From positions 62,001 to 126,000 of the forward strand of contig JAWKLL010000008.1 of assembly GCA_041392765.1 (NCBI GenBank): a DNA stretch of 64,000 nucleotides, read 5' to 3'. Position 1 is the first letter of the stretch, and each line of letters opens with the position of its first letter. This document shows, in pieces, positions 39,681 through 49,700 of the stretch. The position numbers and the translations under genes are program-made. The stretch is from Lewinella sp041392765. Lineage in GTDB: Bacteria; Bacteroidota; Bacteroidia; Chitinophagales; Saprospiraceae. The notes under the pieces are model-generated. The model made no database searches. It was not told the DNA's origin and saw only the letters and a list, made by a program, of their open reading frames with translations.

Positions 39681-41778
39681 GACTACACATTTACATCATC
39701 CCTTTTTTATTATTTCTCTACACTTTTTCACAGGCACAACCCGAGGCATGGAATTGGTATTTTGGCTTTGGGGCTGGCATACAATTCCCAATGGGAATGA
39801 ACCGGTGTTGCTATCAGATGGTAATATCGCTACCCCTATGGGATGCGCCAGCCTTAGCGATGCCGATGGCAATTTGCTTTTTTATACCAATGGGGGTGGT
39901 ATTAATACCGCTTTACTCCCCACGTTACCCGCTGGTTTGATATGGAATCGAGACCACGCCGTCATGTACGACATGGGTTTTGAGGAAGGCGGCGGTTTTC
40001 GCGCACCACAGTCGGCTTTAATACTTCCTAATCCGTTGGTTGACTCCGTCTATATGCTGTTCACGATGGAGCAAAGTAGCTTCAACGAAGGCGGTGTTGT
40101 CACAGGGCAACCCCAAGGGCGTGGTCTTTCCCTTTTTGAAGTAGATATGCGATTGAACGGTGGCTTGGGAGCCGTCACCAATCCCGACCAGTTCGTGTAT
40201 ATCCCTGCGTTTGACGGGTTGAGTGCTACCATCAACCAAGACGGTGATGGTTACTGGGTAATCGGGCAGCACTTCGATCAAAATATCAATCAATTTGTAA
40301 TTGTTCAGGTGGAAGGTTCAACGGTTAGTAATGATAATATCACCTTGGAATTAATGGGCTTTGATTATCCGTTGACGGGTGCTATAAAAATATCCCCCGA
40401 TGGCGAGTGGATTGCCTGTAATGAATTCCTTTTTCAGTTTAATAATGATACGGGGGAAATCACGAACCCAGATATTACTATCCCTGGCATGACGGTGGGT
40501 ACTTTCAGCCCAGATAGCCGTTATTTCTATTTTTGGGAGGGTGCTACAAGGATCGCAAGAGTAGATATGCAGGCCACTGACATACCGAGTAGTAAAGAGA
40601 TATTGTTGGCATTGCCGAATAATATTGCTGTAGGCATGATGCAACTGGCACCTGATGGGAATATTTATTTTCTAAGGCGGGAGCTAAATCAATTCTCTTC
40701 CATCATGGGGGTAATTCGCTGTCCACAAACAGCATCACCAGATATTGAACCCACGCTTTTTTCTTGGGATGCTAATGCGGATGGACACACCTTTTTAGGG
40801 CTACCTAATTTTGCCGACCATATATTTGCCCGTTCGCCGGAAGGCATTACTTTTCTGCCACGCCAGCGAGATACTATCTGTACGGGGCAAGCGTTGGCGT
40901 TATATCCACAAGCAGCGGGCGTTTCCTATTTGTGGAGCGATGGTAGCACGGCGGACAGCCTTATTGTTACCGCAGCAGGCATCTACACGGTATCCATTAC
41001 GGATGCCTGTGGCTATATACAAGTAGATGAAAAACGCATCACCGCCCTATCGGTTCCTGCATTAGATGCGGCTACAGTGCCTGACACTACTCTTTGCAAT
41101 GAAGCATCCGTCACCCTTACGGTACAGGCGGAAGAAGGATATACTGTGGTGTGGTCCACAGGAGAAACAACCCCAACTATTACTGTTGCTACCAGTGGTT
41201 TATACAGTGTGAGCCTAACAGGAGCGTGTGGCGAGATTACCGATGAGGGGGCGATAACTTTTCTTTCAACGCCTGAATTAGCTATCGACGGTATTCCTGC
41301 GGAACCGGTCTGTGAAGGGCAAAGCGCAGTGCTGGAAGCGATTACCGCAGCAGAAAATCAGTTAACTTGGTCCACGGGAAGCACAGATACGATATTGGAG
41401 GTTATTGAAGGAGGCATCTATACCGCTACTGCCAGCAACGTTTGTGGCACAGTTACATTAGAGGCTACTTTAGTATTTGAAGATTGCACCATGATGCCTT
41501 GCGATTTGTTGGTGCCCAATATTTTCTCGCCCAATAAAGATGGCCGCAATGATGTCTTTGGTGGATTTTTTAGTTGCGAACCAGCTACGTATCAGTTGCG
41601 CGTATTTTCGCGCTGGGGTAATTTAGTATTTGAGTCCAACCAATCAGCCCTGCGTTGGGATGGCCAAGTAAATGGCAAGCCAGCACCAGCAGATGTCTAT
41701 ATTTATGAACTCCAATGCCGTTTTGATGACACCGAAGACCTGCTAACTCGTGCGGGTGAAGTAACGTTGGTGCGATAA
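39677..41778 (+). CDS. Surface protein with gliding-motility-associated C-terminal domain (one frame change)
   Basis: About 700 residues. The signal peptide MRLHIYIIPFLLFLYTFSQA lies in one frame. Near 39775 the frame shifts and continues NEPVLLSDGNIATPMG for the rest. The middle looks like a propeller with LPNP and SPDGEWIACNEF-type strands. Immunoglobulin-like repeats with LYPQAAGVSYLWSDGST, YTVVWSTGETTPTI and NQLTWSTGSTDTIL follow. The CHU_C/T9SS type B tail is LVPNIFSPNKDGRNDVF ... YQLRVFSRWGNLVFES ... PADVYIYELQC. It is secreted by T9SS to the cell surface. Its ATG overlaps the BtpA-family stop (ATGA). Confidence 0.85.
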
Positions 41779-41868
41779 ATAAGTGCCCATAGTTATCAGA
41801 CAACTCAAAGTTGCCCGACCACTAAAGACCAGCCAAACAATAAGTAACGTCGGCTAATTTCTCCAACT

Positions 41869-41899
41869 TTTGCCCAATTCCCAATAATGTATATCTTTG
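41869..41899 (+). promoter_or_regulatory. Bacteroidota-type promoter of hppA
   Basis: TTTG at 41869-41872, a 19-bp spacer, then TATCTTTG at 41892-41899. This leaves a 170-nt leader before hppA in which I see no recognisable riboswitch. Confidence 0.75.
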
Positions 41900-42071
41900 C
41901 GCACTGCTAAACCAAAGCAAAAGTAAAGCGGGTAGCGCAAGGACAAAAAGTTGTCGGGGTTACTCCTTTCTTTTCCCAATGAATGGTAACAATACCATAC
42001 GTTGTCGGCGCGATGGTTAAGCATCCTTTCTTTTTTACAAAACGAGGACAATTATTTAAACAGTTTACATT

Positions 42072-44277
42072 ATGGGTCAAACAATTACGTATTTAATTCC
42101 CGTGTTTGGCGTTTTCGCCTTGATGTATGTGGCGTGGCGTTCTGCCTGGGTCAGCAAGCAGGAAGAAGGCACGGAGCGCATGAGTCGTATTGCACGCAAC
42201 ATTGCCGATGGTGCAATGGCTTTCCTAAAGGCCGAATACCGCGTACTGGCGATATTTGTTGCTGCTGTGGCAATTTTGCTGGCAGTATCTGCCGATGCTG
42301 AAAACTCCAGCCCACTGGTAGGTCTTTCTTTTGTGATAGGTGCCGTTTGTTCTGCTTTGGCGGGATATTTGGGCATGCGTATTGCAACCAAGGCCAACGT
42401 ACGTACTACCAACGCTGCCCGGACTAGCTTGGGCAAAGCACTTGAAGTAGCTTTTGCGGGTGGTTCCGTGATGGGTATGGGTGTGGTAGGTCTCGGCGTA
42501 CTGGGTCTGGGTTCTTTGTTCATTATTTACACTGGCATGGGCTGGGATATCAACAAAGTTATCACCGTTATCACAGGGTTTTCTTTTGGTGCTTCCTCCA
42601 TCGCGCTTTTTGCTCGTGTGGAGGTGGAATTTACACCAAAGCTGCCGACGTAGGTGCTGACCTCGTAGGTAAAGGTGGAAGCGGGTATCCCCGAAGACCA
42701 CCCACTGAACCCTGCCACCATTGCCGACAACGTAGGCGACAACGTGGGTGACGTTGCCGGTATGGGTGCCGACTTGTTTGAATCTTATGTAGGTTCCATT
42801 ATCGGTACGATGGTTTTGGGTGCTGCTTTCATTGGCATGAAAGGCTATGAAACCACCAACGATTTCCAAGGGTTGAATGCGGTTCTTTTGCCACTATTGC
42901 TGGCGGGTGTAGGTATTCTAACGTCTATCTTCGGTACGTTCTTTGTGAAAGTAAAAGAAGGTGGTGATCCACAGAAAGCCCTGAACTTTGGAGAATTCCT
43001 CTCTTCTGGTTTGATGTTGGCTGCCACGGTAGCATTAGTAATGTGGATGCTGCCTGCGTCATGGGAATTTGAGGGTATTACCTATTCTAACTGGGGTGTG
43101 ATTGCTGCCGTAATTTTTGGCTTGGTGGGCGGTTTGCTCATCGGCATGGTAACAGAGCACTACACAGGCACAGGCACCAAGCCTGTACAAAGCATCGTGG
43201 ATCAGTCGCTGACAGGTTCCGCTACCAATATCATTGCTGGCTTGGGCGTGGGTATGAAATCAACGGCTATTCCTATCATCATCCTCGCTATCGCCATTGT
43301 AGGTTCCTACTCTTTTGCAGGTTTATACGGTATTGCCATTGCGGCGGTAGGTATGCTTTCTAACACAGGCATTCAGTTGGCTGTTGACGCCTACGGCCCT
43401 GTATCAGATAACGCTGGTGGTATTGCTGAAATGGCGGAACTACCTAAAGAAGTACGCCAACGCACCGATAAATTGGATGCTGTAGGCAATACGACGGCTG
43501 CCATTGGTAAAGGGTTTGCCATCGGTTCTGCGGCATTGACGGCGTTGGCACTATTTGCAGCCTTTATCACAGCTTACAATGCTAGCCACCCTGAAGCACG
43601 TTTGGAAAGCATCAACATCACCAGCCCCTACGTAATGGCGGCACTATTTGTTGGTGGTATGCTTCCATTCCTTTTCTCTGCGCTTTCTATGGGAGCGGTT
43701 GGCCGTGCGGCTATGGATATGATCCAGAGGTGCGCCGTCAGTTCAAAGATATTCCTGAATTGAAAGCAGCATTGGATGCCATGAAGCGCAACGATGGTAA
43801 AGACATCCACGAATGGAGTGCTGCCGACCAGAAAATATTTGAAAACGCTGATGGTAAAGCGGAGTACGACAAGTGTGTAGAAATTTCACGGCTGCCTCTA
43901 TCCGCGAGATGATTCAGCCAGGTCTGTTGGCAGTATTAGCACCTGTTGTGGTTGGTTTAACGCCCGGCCTGTTGGGCTTGGGTAGCCAATTAGGAGCTGA
44001 AATGCTGGGCGGTCTGCTAGCGGGAGTAACCGTTTGCGGCGTACTTATGGCCATCTTCCAATCTAATGCCGGTGGCGCGTGGGATAATGCCAAGAAGATG
44101 TTTGAAGAAGGCGTGAACATCAACGGACAAATGTATTACAAAGGTTCCGATGCACACAAAGCTACCGTAGTAGGTGACACCGTGGGCGACCCCTTCAAAG
44201 ATACATCCGGCCCATCGCTGAACATCTTGTTAAAGCTGATGTCTGTAGTAGCGTTGGTGATTGCACCATTGCTCTAA
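42072..44277 (+). CDS. hppA: Membrane-bound ion-translocating pyrophosphatase (frameshifted)
   Basis: About 735 residues, polytopic throughout (about 16 segments expected). It hydrolyses pyrophosphate while pumping H+ and/or Na+. Substrate-loop residues are visible: IYTKAADVGADLVGK, then GIPEDHPLNPATIADNVGDN and VAGMGADLFESY; near the C-terminus GDTVGDPFKDTSGPSLNIL. The GNTTAAIGKGFAIGSA stretch has Ala where K+-independent enzymes have Lys, so K+ dependence is predicted. Frame changes occur near 42627, 42672, 43728 and 43888. MRRQFKDIPELKAALDAMKR is a hydrophilic loop. Indel error is the likely cause. Confidence 0.9.
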
Positions 44278-44292
44278 CAGTATAACCTTTTT

Positions 44293-44450
44293 GGTTCTTT
44301 GACAAAAAGTGTGACATTAATGGCCTAGCGATGTGCAACAGTGGCCGCGATAGCGGACAGACAGCGACCGTAGGAAGCTGGCCGAGCGAATAGCGAGCTG
44401 TGGAACGTAGCGCCCGTAGGGAGGCTCACCACACAAATTGTCAAAGAACC
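44293..44450. repeat. Family B palindromic element, copy B3
   Basis: GGTTCTTTGACAAAAAGTGTG on the left and CAAATTGTCAAAGAACC on the right. The core matches B2 closely and B1 in reverse complement. It begins 15 bp after the hppA stop and before the hppA terminator. Confidence 0.9.
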
Positions 44451-44464
44451 TAACTTTTTAGGTA

Positions 44465-44509
44465 AAGAACCCGAATACCAATGACAAGTGGTATTCGGGT
44501 TTCTTTTTT
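44465..44509 (+). terminator. Intrinsic terminator after hppA
   Basis: GAACCCGAATACCA and TGGTATTCGGGTTTC pair around an 8-nt loop, followed by TTTTTT. Confidence 0.85.
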
Positions 44510-44563
44510 GTGGGAACTATAAAAGTTCAAAGGTTATTAGTCTAATAAACACCGCTAAGTAAC

Positions 44564-44571
44564 TATCTTTG
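44564..44571 (+). promoter_or_regulatory. Probable -7 element of glyS
   Basis: TATCTTTG lies 59 bp before the glyS ATG. A TTTG -33 element is not clear at the normal spacing. Confidence 0.5.
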
Positions 44572-44630
44572 CCGCTTGATTTTTGAGAAACATAAACAAT
44601 ATACAGCTCCTAGGCTGAAAAACAGATACA

Positions 44631-46178
44631 ATGGCGCAGCAAAACGACCAATTCAAGGCTTTGGTAGCCCACTGCAAAGAATACGGATTCATTTATCAGT
44701 CCAGTGAAATTTATGATGGGCTAAGTGCGGTATATGACTACGGCCCCTACGGCTCATTGCTCAAGAACAACATCAAGGAGTATTGGTGGAAAGCGATGGT
44801 GCAAATGCATGACAACATCGTAGGTATTGATGCTGCCATCTTCATGCACCCTAAGACCTGGAAGGCTTCTGGGCACGTGGATGCTTTCAACGACCCCCTC
44901 GTTGATAACAAAGACAGCAAAAAACGCTATCGTGCCGATGTCCTCATTGAGGAACACATGGACAAAATCGAAGCCAAGATCAATAAGGAAGTAGAAAAAG
45001 CAGCCAAGCGTTTTGAAAACTTCGACGAGGCCATGTTCCGGCAAACCAACGCACGCGTGCTTGAGTATCAGGAAAAAATCGATATCATCAGCAAGCGTTT
45101 AGCCACAGCTATGACGAAAGGGGATATGGTTGAACTGAAAGCCATTATCGATGATTTGGAAATAGCAGACCCCGACACGGGTTCTCGCAATTGGACAGAG
45201 GTGCGCCAGTTCAACCTTATGTTCTCCACCCAGTTGGGCAACATTGCAGGGGAAGAAGGTAAACTTTACCTGCGCCCTGAAACAGCCCAAGGTATTTTTG
45301 TGAATTTCCTGAATGTTCAAAAGACCACCCGCCAAAAAGTGCCTTTTGGTATTGCCCAAATAGGAAAAGCATTCCGCAACGAAATCGTAGCGCGTCAGTT
45401 CATCTTCCGTATGCGTGAATTTGAACAGATGGAAATGCAGTTCTTTATCCCGCCGGGCACGCAGCAGCACTGGTATGAATACTGGAAAGAAGCTCGCTTG
45501 AAATGGCACTTAGCATTAGGTACGCCTGCTAACAAGTTGCGTTTTCACGACCATGACAACTTGGCTCACTACGCCGATGCTGCTGTGGATATTCAGTTCG
45601 ATTTTCCTTTTGGTTTCAAAGAATTGGAAGGTATTCACTCCCGCACCGATTTTGACTTGGGTGAACACCAAAAACTGTCGGGTAAAAAACTCACTTATTT
45701 CGATCCGGAACGCAATGAGAGTTATGTACCCTACGTATTGGAAACATCCATCGGATGCGACCGTATGTTCCTTGCTACGCTGAGTAATGCCTTGGTGACG
45801 GAGCAGGTGCCTGGCTCAGACGACCCGGAAAATACCCGCGAAGTACTGAAGTTACACCCAGCTTTGGCCCCTATCAAAGCAGCCGTGTTGCCCCTCAAGC
45901 GAACCGAAGAAGGAATTGTGGCTAAAGCCCGCGAGTTGTTTGACAAACTCAAGCTCGTTTGTCATTGCCAGTATGATGACACGGGTGCTATTGGCAAGCT
46001 GTACCGCCGCCAAGATGCCATCGGTACTCCTTACTGCATCACAGTGGATTTTGATACCTTGGAAGATAATACCGTCACCCTCCGCGATCGCGATACCTTA
46101 GTTCAGGAGCGCGTACCCTTGGAAAAGGTGCCGGAATTGATTCGCCAGCGCACAGATATGAGCGTATTGTTTCAATAA
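44631..46178 (+). CDS. glyS: Glycine--tRNA ligase (class II, homodimeric type)
   Basis: 515 residues, intact. It charges tRNA-Gly. The N-terminal signature is QSSEIYDGLSAVYDYGPYG, then TWKASGHVDAFNDPLVD. A helical insertion, about residues 105-185, is KIEAKINKEVEKAAKRFENF-like. Class II motif 2 is KAFRNEIVARQFIFRMREFE, and motif 3 is YVLETSIGCDRMFLATL. The C-terminal anticodon-binding domain is LAPIKAAVLPL ... GAIGKLYRRQDAIGTPYC. This eukaryote-like alpha2 form is normal for Bacteroidota. Confidence 0.96.
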   Translation: MAQQNDQFKALVAHCKEYGFIYQSSEIYDGLSAVYDYGPYGSLLKNNIKEYWWKAMVQMHDNIVGIDAAIFMHPKTWKASGHVDAFNDPLVDNKDSKKRYRADVLIEEHMDKIEAKINKEVEKAAKRFENFDEAMFRQTNARVLEYQEKIDIISKRLATAMTKGDMVELKAIIDDLEIADPDTGSRNWTEVRQFNLMFSTQLGNIAGEEGKLYLRPETAQGIFVNFLNVQKTTRQKVPFGIAQIGKAFRNEIVARQFIFRMREFEQMEMQFFIPPGTQQHWYEYWKEARLKWHLALGTPANKLRFHDHDNLAHYADAAVDIQFDFPFGFKELEGIHSRTDFDLGEHQKLSGKKLTYFDPERNESYVPYVLETSIGCDRMFLATLSNALVTEQVPGSDDPENTREVLKLHPALAPIKAAVLPLKRTEEGIVAKARELFDKLKLVCHCQYDDTGAIGKLYRRQDAIGTPYCITVDFDTLEDNTVTLRDRDTLVQERVPLEKVPELIRQRTDMSVLFQ

Positions 46179-46199
46179 TCCCAGCAAACACCCCGTGTC

Positions 46200-47633
46200 A
46201 TGCCTCGTTTCCAAGAACTCGGTGAAGTACAAGCCGGCATCGCTGCTGGTGCCTTTACGACTTTGTCCGTAGTAGATTATTATTTGGAGCAAATTCAAGC
46301 TACCCAGCACCTCAATATTTATGTGGAAGTATGGGGCGAGGAGGCACGTGCTCGGGCGGCAGCGCAAGACGCACAGCGCGCTACTGGAGCAACACTGGGT
46401 AAGCTAGCCGGCATGGTGATTTCCATCAAAGATGTGATTTGCTATCAAGGACATGGGGTTACCGCAGGCTCACGTATATTGGAGGGTTTTCAATCGCTTT
46501 TTTCGGCCACTGCTGTAGAACGCCTGCTTGCGGAAGATGCGATCATCATAGGTCGCACCAACTGTGATGAGTTTGCCATGGGATCAACCAATGAAACATC
46601 CGTGTATGGCCCTACAGCCAATGCTGCCGACCCTACACGGGTACCAGGAGGATCCTCCGGCGGAGCTGCCGTAGCTGTTCAGGCCGACACCTGCTTGGCC
46701 GCGTTAGGAAGCGACACAGGAGGCTCGGTAAGGCAGCCGGCAGCCTTGTGCGGGGTATTGGGTTTCAAACCCACCTACGGGCGTATTTCCCGCCACGGCT
46801 TGTTGGCGTATGGTTCTTCTTTTGACCAGATCGGGGTACTTAGCCATAGCGTAGCAGATACGGCCTTGCTGTTGGAAGTAATGGCTGGTGCCGATGCGTA
46901 TGACAGCACCTTGAGCGACCGCCCCGTGCCTGCTTACAGCCGCTCGCTCGAGTATAATAAGAAAGCTCGTATTGCTTGGCTGCGTCCTGCGTTGGAGCAT
47001 CCCGGGTTGGACGAGGCTGTACGCACGAATGCCCACGAAATGCTGGCGCGTTTCCAATCCGATGGACATACCGTGGCACCTGTGGAGTTTGACCTGTTGG
47101 ACTATATTATTCCTGCCTACTATGTCTTGACTACAGCAGAGGCTTCCAGCAACCTTTCACGTTACGATGGTATTCGCTACGGTTATCGCAGTCAGCAGGC
47201 ACATAATTTATTGGAAACCTATCAAAAATCGCGCACAGAGGGCTTTGGCACAGAAGTAAAACGCCGCATCATGCTTGGTACCTTTGTGCTGAGCGCGGGT
47301 TACTACGACGCTTACTACGCCCGTGCACAGAAAATACGACGGCTGATTGCGGATCGTATGCAAGCGATTTTTGCCGAATACGATTTCATTTTCCTGCCCA
47401 CCTCCCCCACTCCTGCCTGGCCATTGGGCGAAAGCCTCAGCGACCCTGTTGCGATGTATCTCATGGATATTTACACCGTAGCGGCGAATATGGCGGGTCT
47501 TCCAGCCATTAGCCTGCCGAGTGGTATTCACCCCCCCACAGGGCTGCCATTAGGTGTGCAGTTGATGGCCGCACCCTTCTGCGAAGAGGAGCTATTGGGG
47601 TTTGCGGCTAGCATAAGTACCCATAACGAGTAA
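46200..47633 (+). CDS. gatA: Asp-tRNA(Asn)/Glu-tRNA(Gln) amidotransferase subunit A
   Basis: 477 residues, intact. It is an amidase-family subunit that frees ammonia from glutamine for tRNA-dependent amidation. The catalytic Ser-cisSer-Lys triad is in VISIKDVICY (Lys) and GGSSGGAAVAVQADTCLAALGSDTGGSVRQPA (the two Ser). GFKPTYGRISRHGLLAYGSSFDQIG is also typical. It follows glyS by 21 bp, so the two probably form an operon. gatB and gatC are not in the window. Confidence 0.94.
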   Translation: MPRFQELGEVQAGIAAGAFTTLSVVDYYLEQIQATQHLNIYVEVWGEEARARAAAQDAQRATGATLGKLAGMVISIKDVICYQGHGVTAGSRILEGFQSLFSATAVERLLAEDAIIIGRTNCDEFAMGSTNETSVYGPTANAADPTRVPGGSSGGAAVAVQADTCLAALGSDTGGSVRQPAALCGVLGFKPTYGRISRHGLLAYGSSFDQIGVLSHSVADTALLLEVMAGADAYDSTLSDRPVPAYSRSLEYNKKARIAWLRPALEHPGLDEAVRTNAHEMLARFQSDGHTVAPVEFDLLDYIIPAYYVLTTAEASSNLSRYDGIRYGYRSQQAHNLLETYQKSRTEGFGTEVKRRIMLGTFVLSAGYYDAYYARAQKIRRLIADRMQAIFAEYDFIFLPTSPTPAWPLGESLSDPVAMYLMDIYTVAANMAGLPAISLPSGIHPPTGLPLGVQLMAAPFCEEELLGFAASISTHNE

Positions 47634-47668
47634 TTTTGGGTATATGGTTCAGTAGGGAAAAAACTTCT

Positions 47669-47823
47669 GGTTTTTTGACTTTTTTAGTGGAGGCTACCCT
47701 TCGGGTCGCTACGTTTCGCAGCTCGCTATTCGCTCGGCCCCGGTAAACCCGGGTCTGTCAGCTAAAAGCTGCCACTGCTGCACATCGCTAGCCCAGTACG
47801 ACCACTAAATTTGTCAAAGAACC
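47669..47823. repeat. Family B palindromic element, copy B4 (diverged)
   Basis: The left end is GGTTTTTTGACTTTTTTAG and the right end ATTTGTCAAAGAACC. The core has CTACCCTTCGGGTCGCTACG, GCAGCTCGCTATTCGCTCGG and a central CCCGGTAAACCCGGG. It fills the gap between the convergent ends of gatA and hisIE. Confidence 0.82.
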
Positions 47824-47839
47824 ACACTTCTCAACATGC

Positions 47840-48448
47840 CTACTTTTTGTTCCGTGTGCGCAACACCTCCACGACTTCTTCCCAGTGGTAGCCTTTAGCA
47901 GCCAACAATATTAAATAGTGGTATAACAGGTCGGCTGCCTCATTCAAGAAAAGATCTTTGTTGTCGTCTTTGGCTTCGATGACCAACTCCACCGCTTCTT
48001 CACCTACTTTTTGCGCTACTTTATTGATACCTCGTTTGAATAAAGAACTGGTGTAAGAGCTATCGGCGGGGTTGTCCCTTCTGCCAATTATTAGTTCTTG
48101 TAGGAAAAGGATAAAATCGCCTTCATTATCTGTACCAAAGCAAGTATCGGTACCCGTATGGCAAACTGGCCCGATGGGAGTTACCCAAGCCAGGAGCGTG
48201 TCGCCATCGCAATCTATTTGGAGGTCGTGCAATTCAAGAAAATGCCCGGAAGTCTCCCCCTTTGTCCACAATCTACCCTTGGTGCGGCTGAAAAAAGTGA
48301 TGCGTTTTTCAGCCAGCGTTTTGTCCAATGCTTCTTCGTTCATGTAACCTAGCATCAACACTTGCCGGGTTTTTATGTCCTGAATAATGACAGGCAGCAA
48401 TCCGCCTGTTTTGGCGAAATTTATTTTCTCCTTGGAAAAGTTATTCAT
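47840..48448 (-). CDS. hisIE: Bifunctional phosphoribosyl-AMP cyclohydrolase / phosphoribosyl-ATP diphosphatase
   Basis: 202 residues, intact. It performs steps 2 and 3 of histidine synthesis. The HisI half has VLMLGYMNEEALDKTL, RTKGRLWTKGETSGH and the metal-binding DCDGDTLL ... GPVCHTGTDTCF. The HisE half has SSLFKRGINKVAQKVGEEAVELVIEA and NEAADLLYHYLILL. It is separated from hisA/hisF by a convergent DUF5362-like gene, so the histidine cluster is split. Confidence 0.95.
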   Translation of the reverse strand: MNNFSKEKINFAKTGGLLPVIIQDIKTRQVLMLGYMNEEALDKTLAEKRITFFSRTKGRLWTKGETSGHFLELHDLQIDCDGDTLLAWVTPIGPVCHTGTDTCFGTDNEGDFILFLQELIIGRRDNPADSSYTSSLFKRGINKVAQKVGEEAVELVIEAKDDNKDLFLNEAADLLYHYLILLAAKGYHWEEVVEVLRTRNKK

Positions 48449-48498
48449 GTTGTTGTATCTTTAGCGGGTAAATTTTATTTCACCTAAAATAAATTCAA

Positions 48499-48948
48499 AT
48501 GGATATTGACAACATTCTCGACGAAAGTACTTCACCAAGTACTGATCTTATCATCGATGGCTCTATACGCGACTTTTTGGCCGAAACCGCCAAGTGGGGT
48601 AAGTTTTTGTCAATCGTTGGCTTCGTGTTTGTAGGTCTTGGTATGCTGGGAATGCTCTTCGGCGGTGGTGCCATGCTCTACGCCGACCTACCAGGTGCTG
48701 GAGGAGGAATTTTTATGCTTGTTTACCTCATTATGTTTGGTATCACAATCATCCCTCTTATTTACCTGTACAACTTTGCTACCAAAATGCAGGTTGCGCT
48801 ACGAAATAACAACCAGCAGTTTCTTCGAGATGCTTTTGAAAACCATAAATCCATGTTTAAGTTTTATGGAATTTTCATGGCTATAATGCTCGGTATTTAC
48901 GCATTGATACTCATATTTGGTATTGGTGCTGCCGTCGCTTTGGGCTAA
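48499..48948 (+). CDS. DUF5362-like membrane protein
   Basis: 149 residues, intact. After an N-terminal hydrophilic part (residues 1-30) come membrane segments at about 35-62, 70-95 and 125-147. Conserved-looking stretches are IRDFLAETAKWGKFLSIVGF and ALRNNNQQFLRDAFENHKSMFKF (quoted in overlapping parts), which I associate with DUF5362. Function is unknown. Its stop overlaps the convergent hisF stop by a few bases. Confidence 0.7.
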   Translation: MDIDNILDESTSPSTDLIIDGSIRDFLAETAKWGKFLSIVGFVFVGLGMLGMLFGGGAMLYADLPGAGGGIFMLVYLIMFGITIIPLIYLYNFATKMQVALRNNNQQFLRDAFENHKSMFKFYGIFMAIMLGIYALILIFGIGAAVALG

Positions 48949-49700
48949 CTCCGTACTGGAATACCTTTACTCCGCAACTGTTTTTTTAACTCGGGGATGG
49001 GTATTTCTCCGAAGTGAAAAATACTGGCGGCCAACCCCGCATCGGCTTGGCCGTCGGTAAACACTTCCTCAAAATGAGAGATAGCACCTGCTCCGCCGGA
49101 TGCTATCACAGGAATAGAAACTAACTCCGATAACTGTCGGGTAGCCTGCCCGGCAAATCCGGTTTTGGTGCCGTCGTGGTTCATGCTCGTGAACAATATT
49201 TCTCCGGCACCTCGGTTTTCTGCTTCTTTCACCCAATCAAATAAACGGATATCAGTAGCCAACCGTCCACCATTCAGGTGAACCCACCATTCTCCATCAA
49301 CTTGCTTAGCATCTACCGCCAGCACGACAAACTGGCTACCAAAGCTGTCAGCTAGCGAGCTGATCAACTCAGGATTCCTCACTGCGGCAGAATTAATGGC
49401 TACTTTATCAGCCCCTGCATCCAATAAAACCCCCACATCATCTACAGCGGCAATGCCGCCCCCTATGGTGAAAGGAATGCGGAGATGCTGGGCAATATTC
49501 CTTGCCAATGCTGCAAGCGTTTTCCTTTTTTCATGGGTGGCGGTAATATCTAAGAAGACCAACTCGTCGGCACCTTCCTCGCTATATCTAGCCCCCACCC
49601 GACAGGGTCGCCAGCATCGCGCAACTGCACGAAATTTACACCTTTTTACCGTTCGGCCATCTTTGATGTCCAAACAGGGTATGATTCTTTTAGCCAACAT
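48945..49700 (-). CDS. hisF: Imidazole glycerol phosphate synthase cyclase subunit
   Basis: About 252 residues from MLAKRIIPCLDIKDGRTVK, the canonical HisF start. It closes the imidazole ring with ammonia from HisH. ARYSEEGADELVFLDITATHE, FTIGGGIAAVDD, GADKVAINSAAV and IPVIASGGAGAISHFEEVF are typical; Asp11 in CLDIKDG is the catalytic residue. Between about 49590 and 49650 two compensating frame changes garble the segment expected to read GVNFVQLRDAGDPV. No stop codon separates it from hisA in this sequence. Confidence 0.92.
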   Translation of the reverse strand: MLAKRIIPCLDIKDGRTVKRCKFRAVARCWRPCRVGARYSEEGADELVFLDITATHEKRKTLAALARNIAQHLRIPFTIGGGIAAVDDVGVLLDAGADKVAINSAAVRNPELISSLADSFGSQFVVLAVDAKQVDGEWWVHLNGGRLATDIRLFDWVKEAENRGAGEILFTSMNHDGTKTGFAGQATRQLSELVSIPVIASGGAGAISHFEEVFTDGQADAGLAASIFHFGEIPIPELKKQLRSKGIPVRS

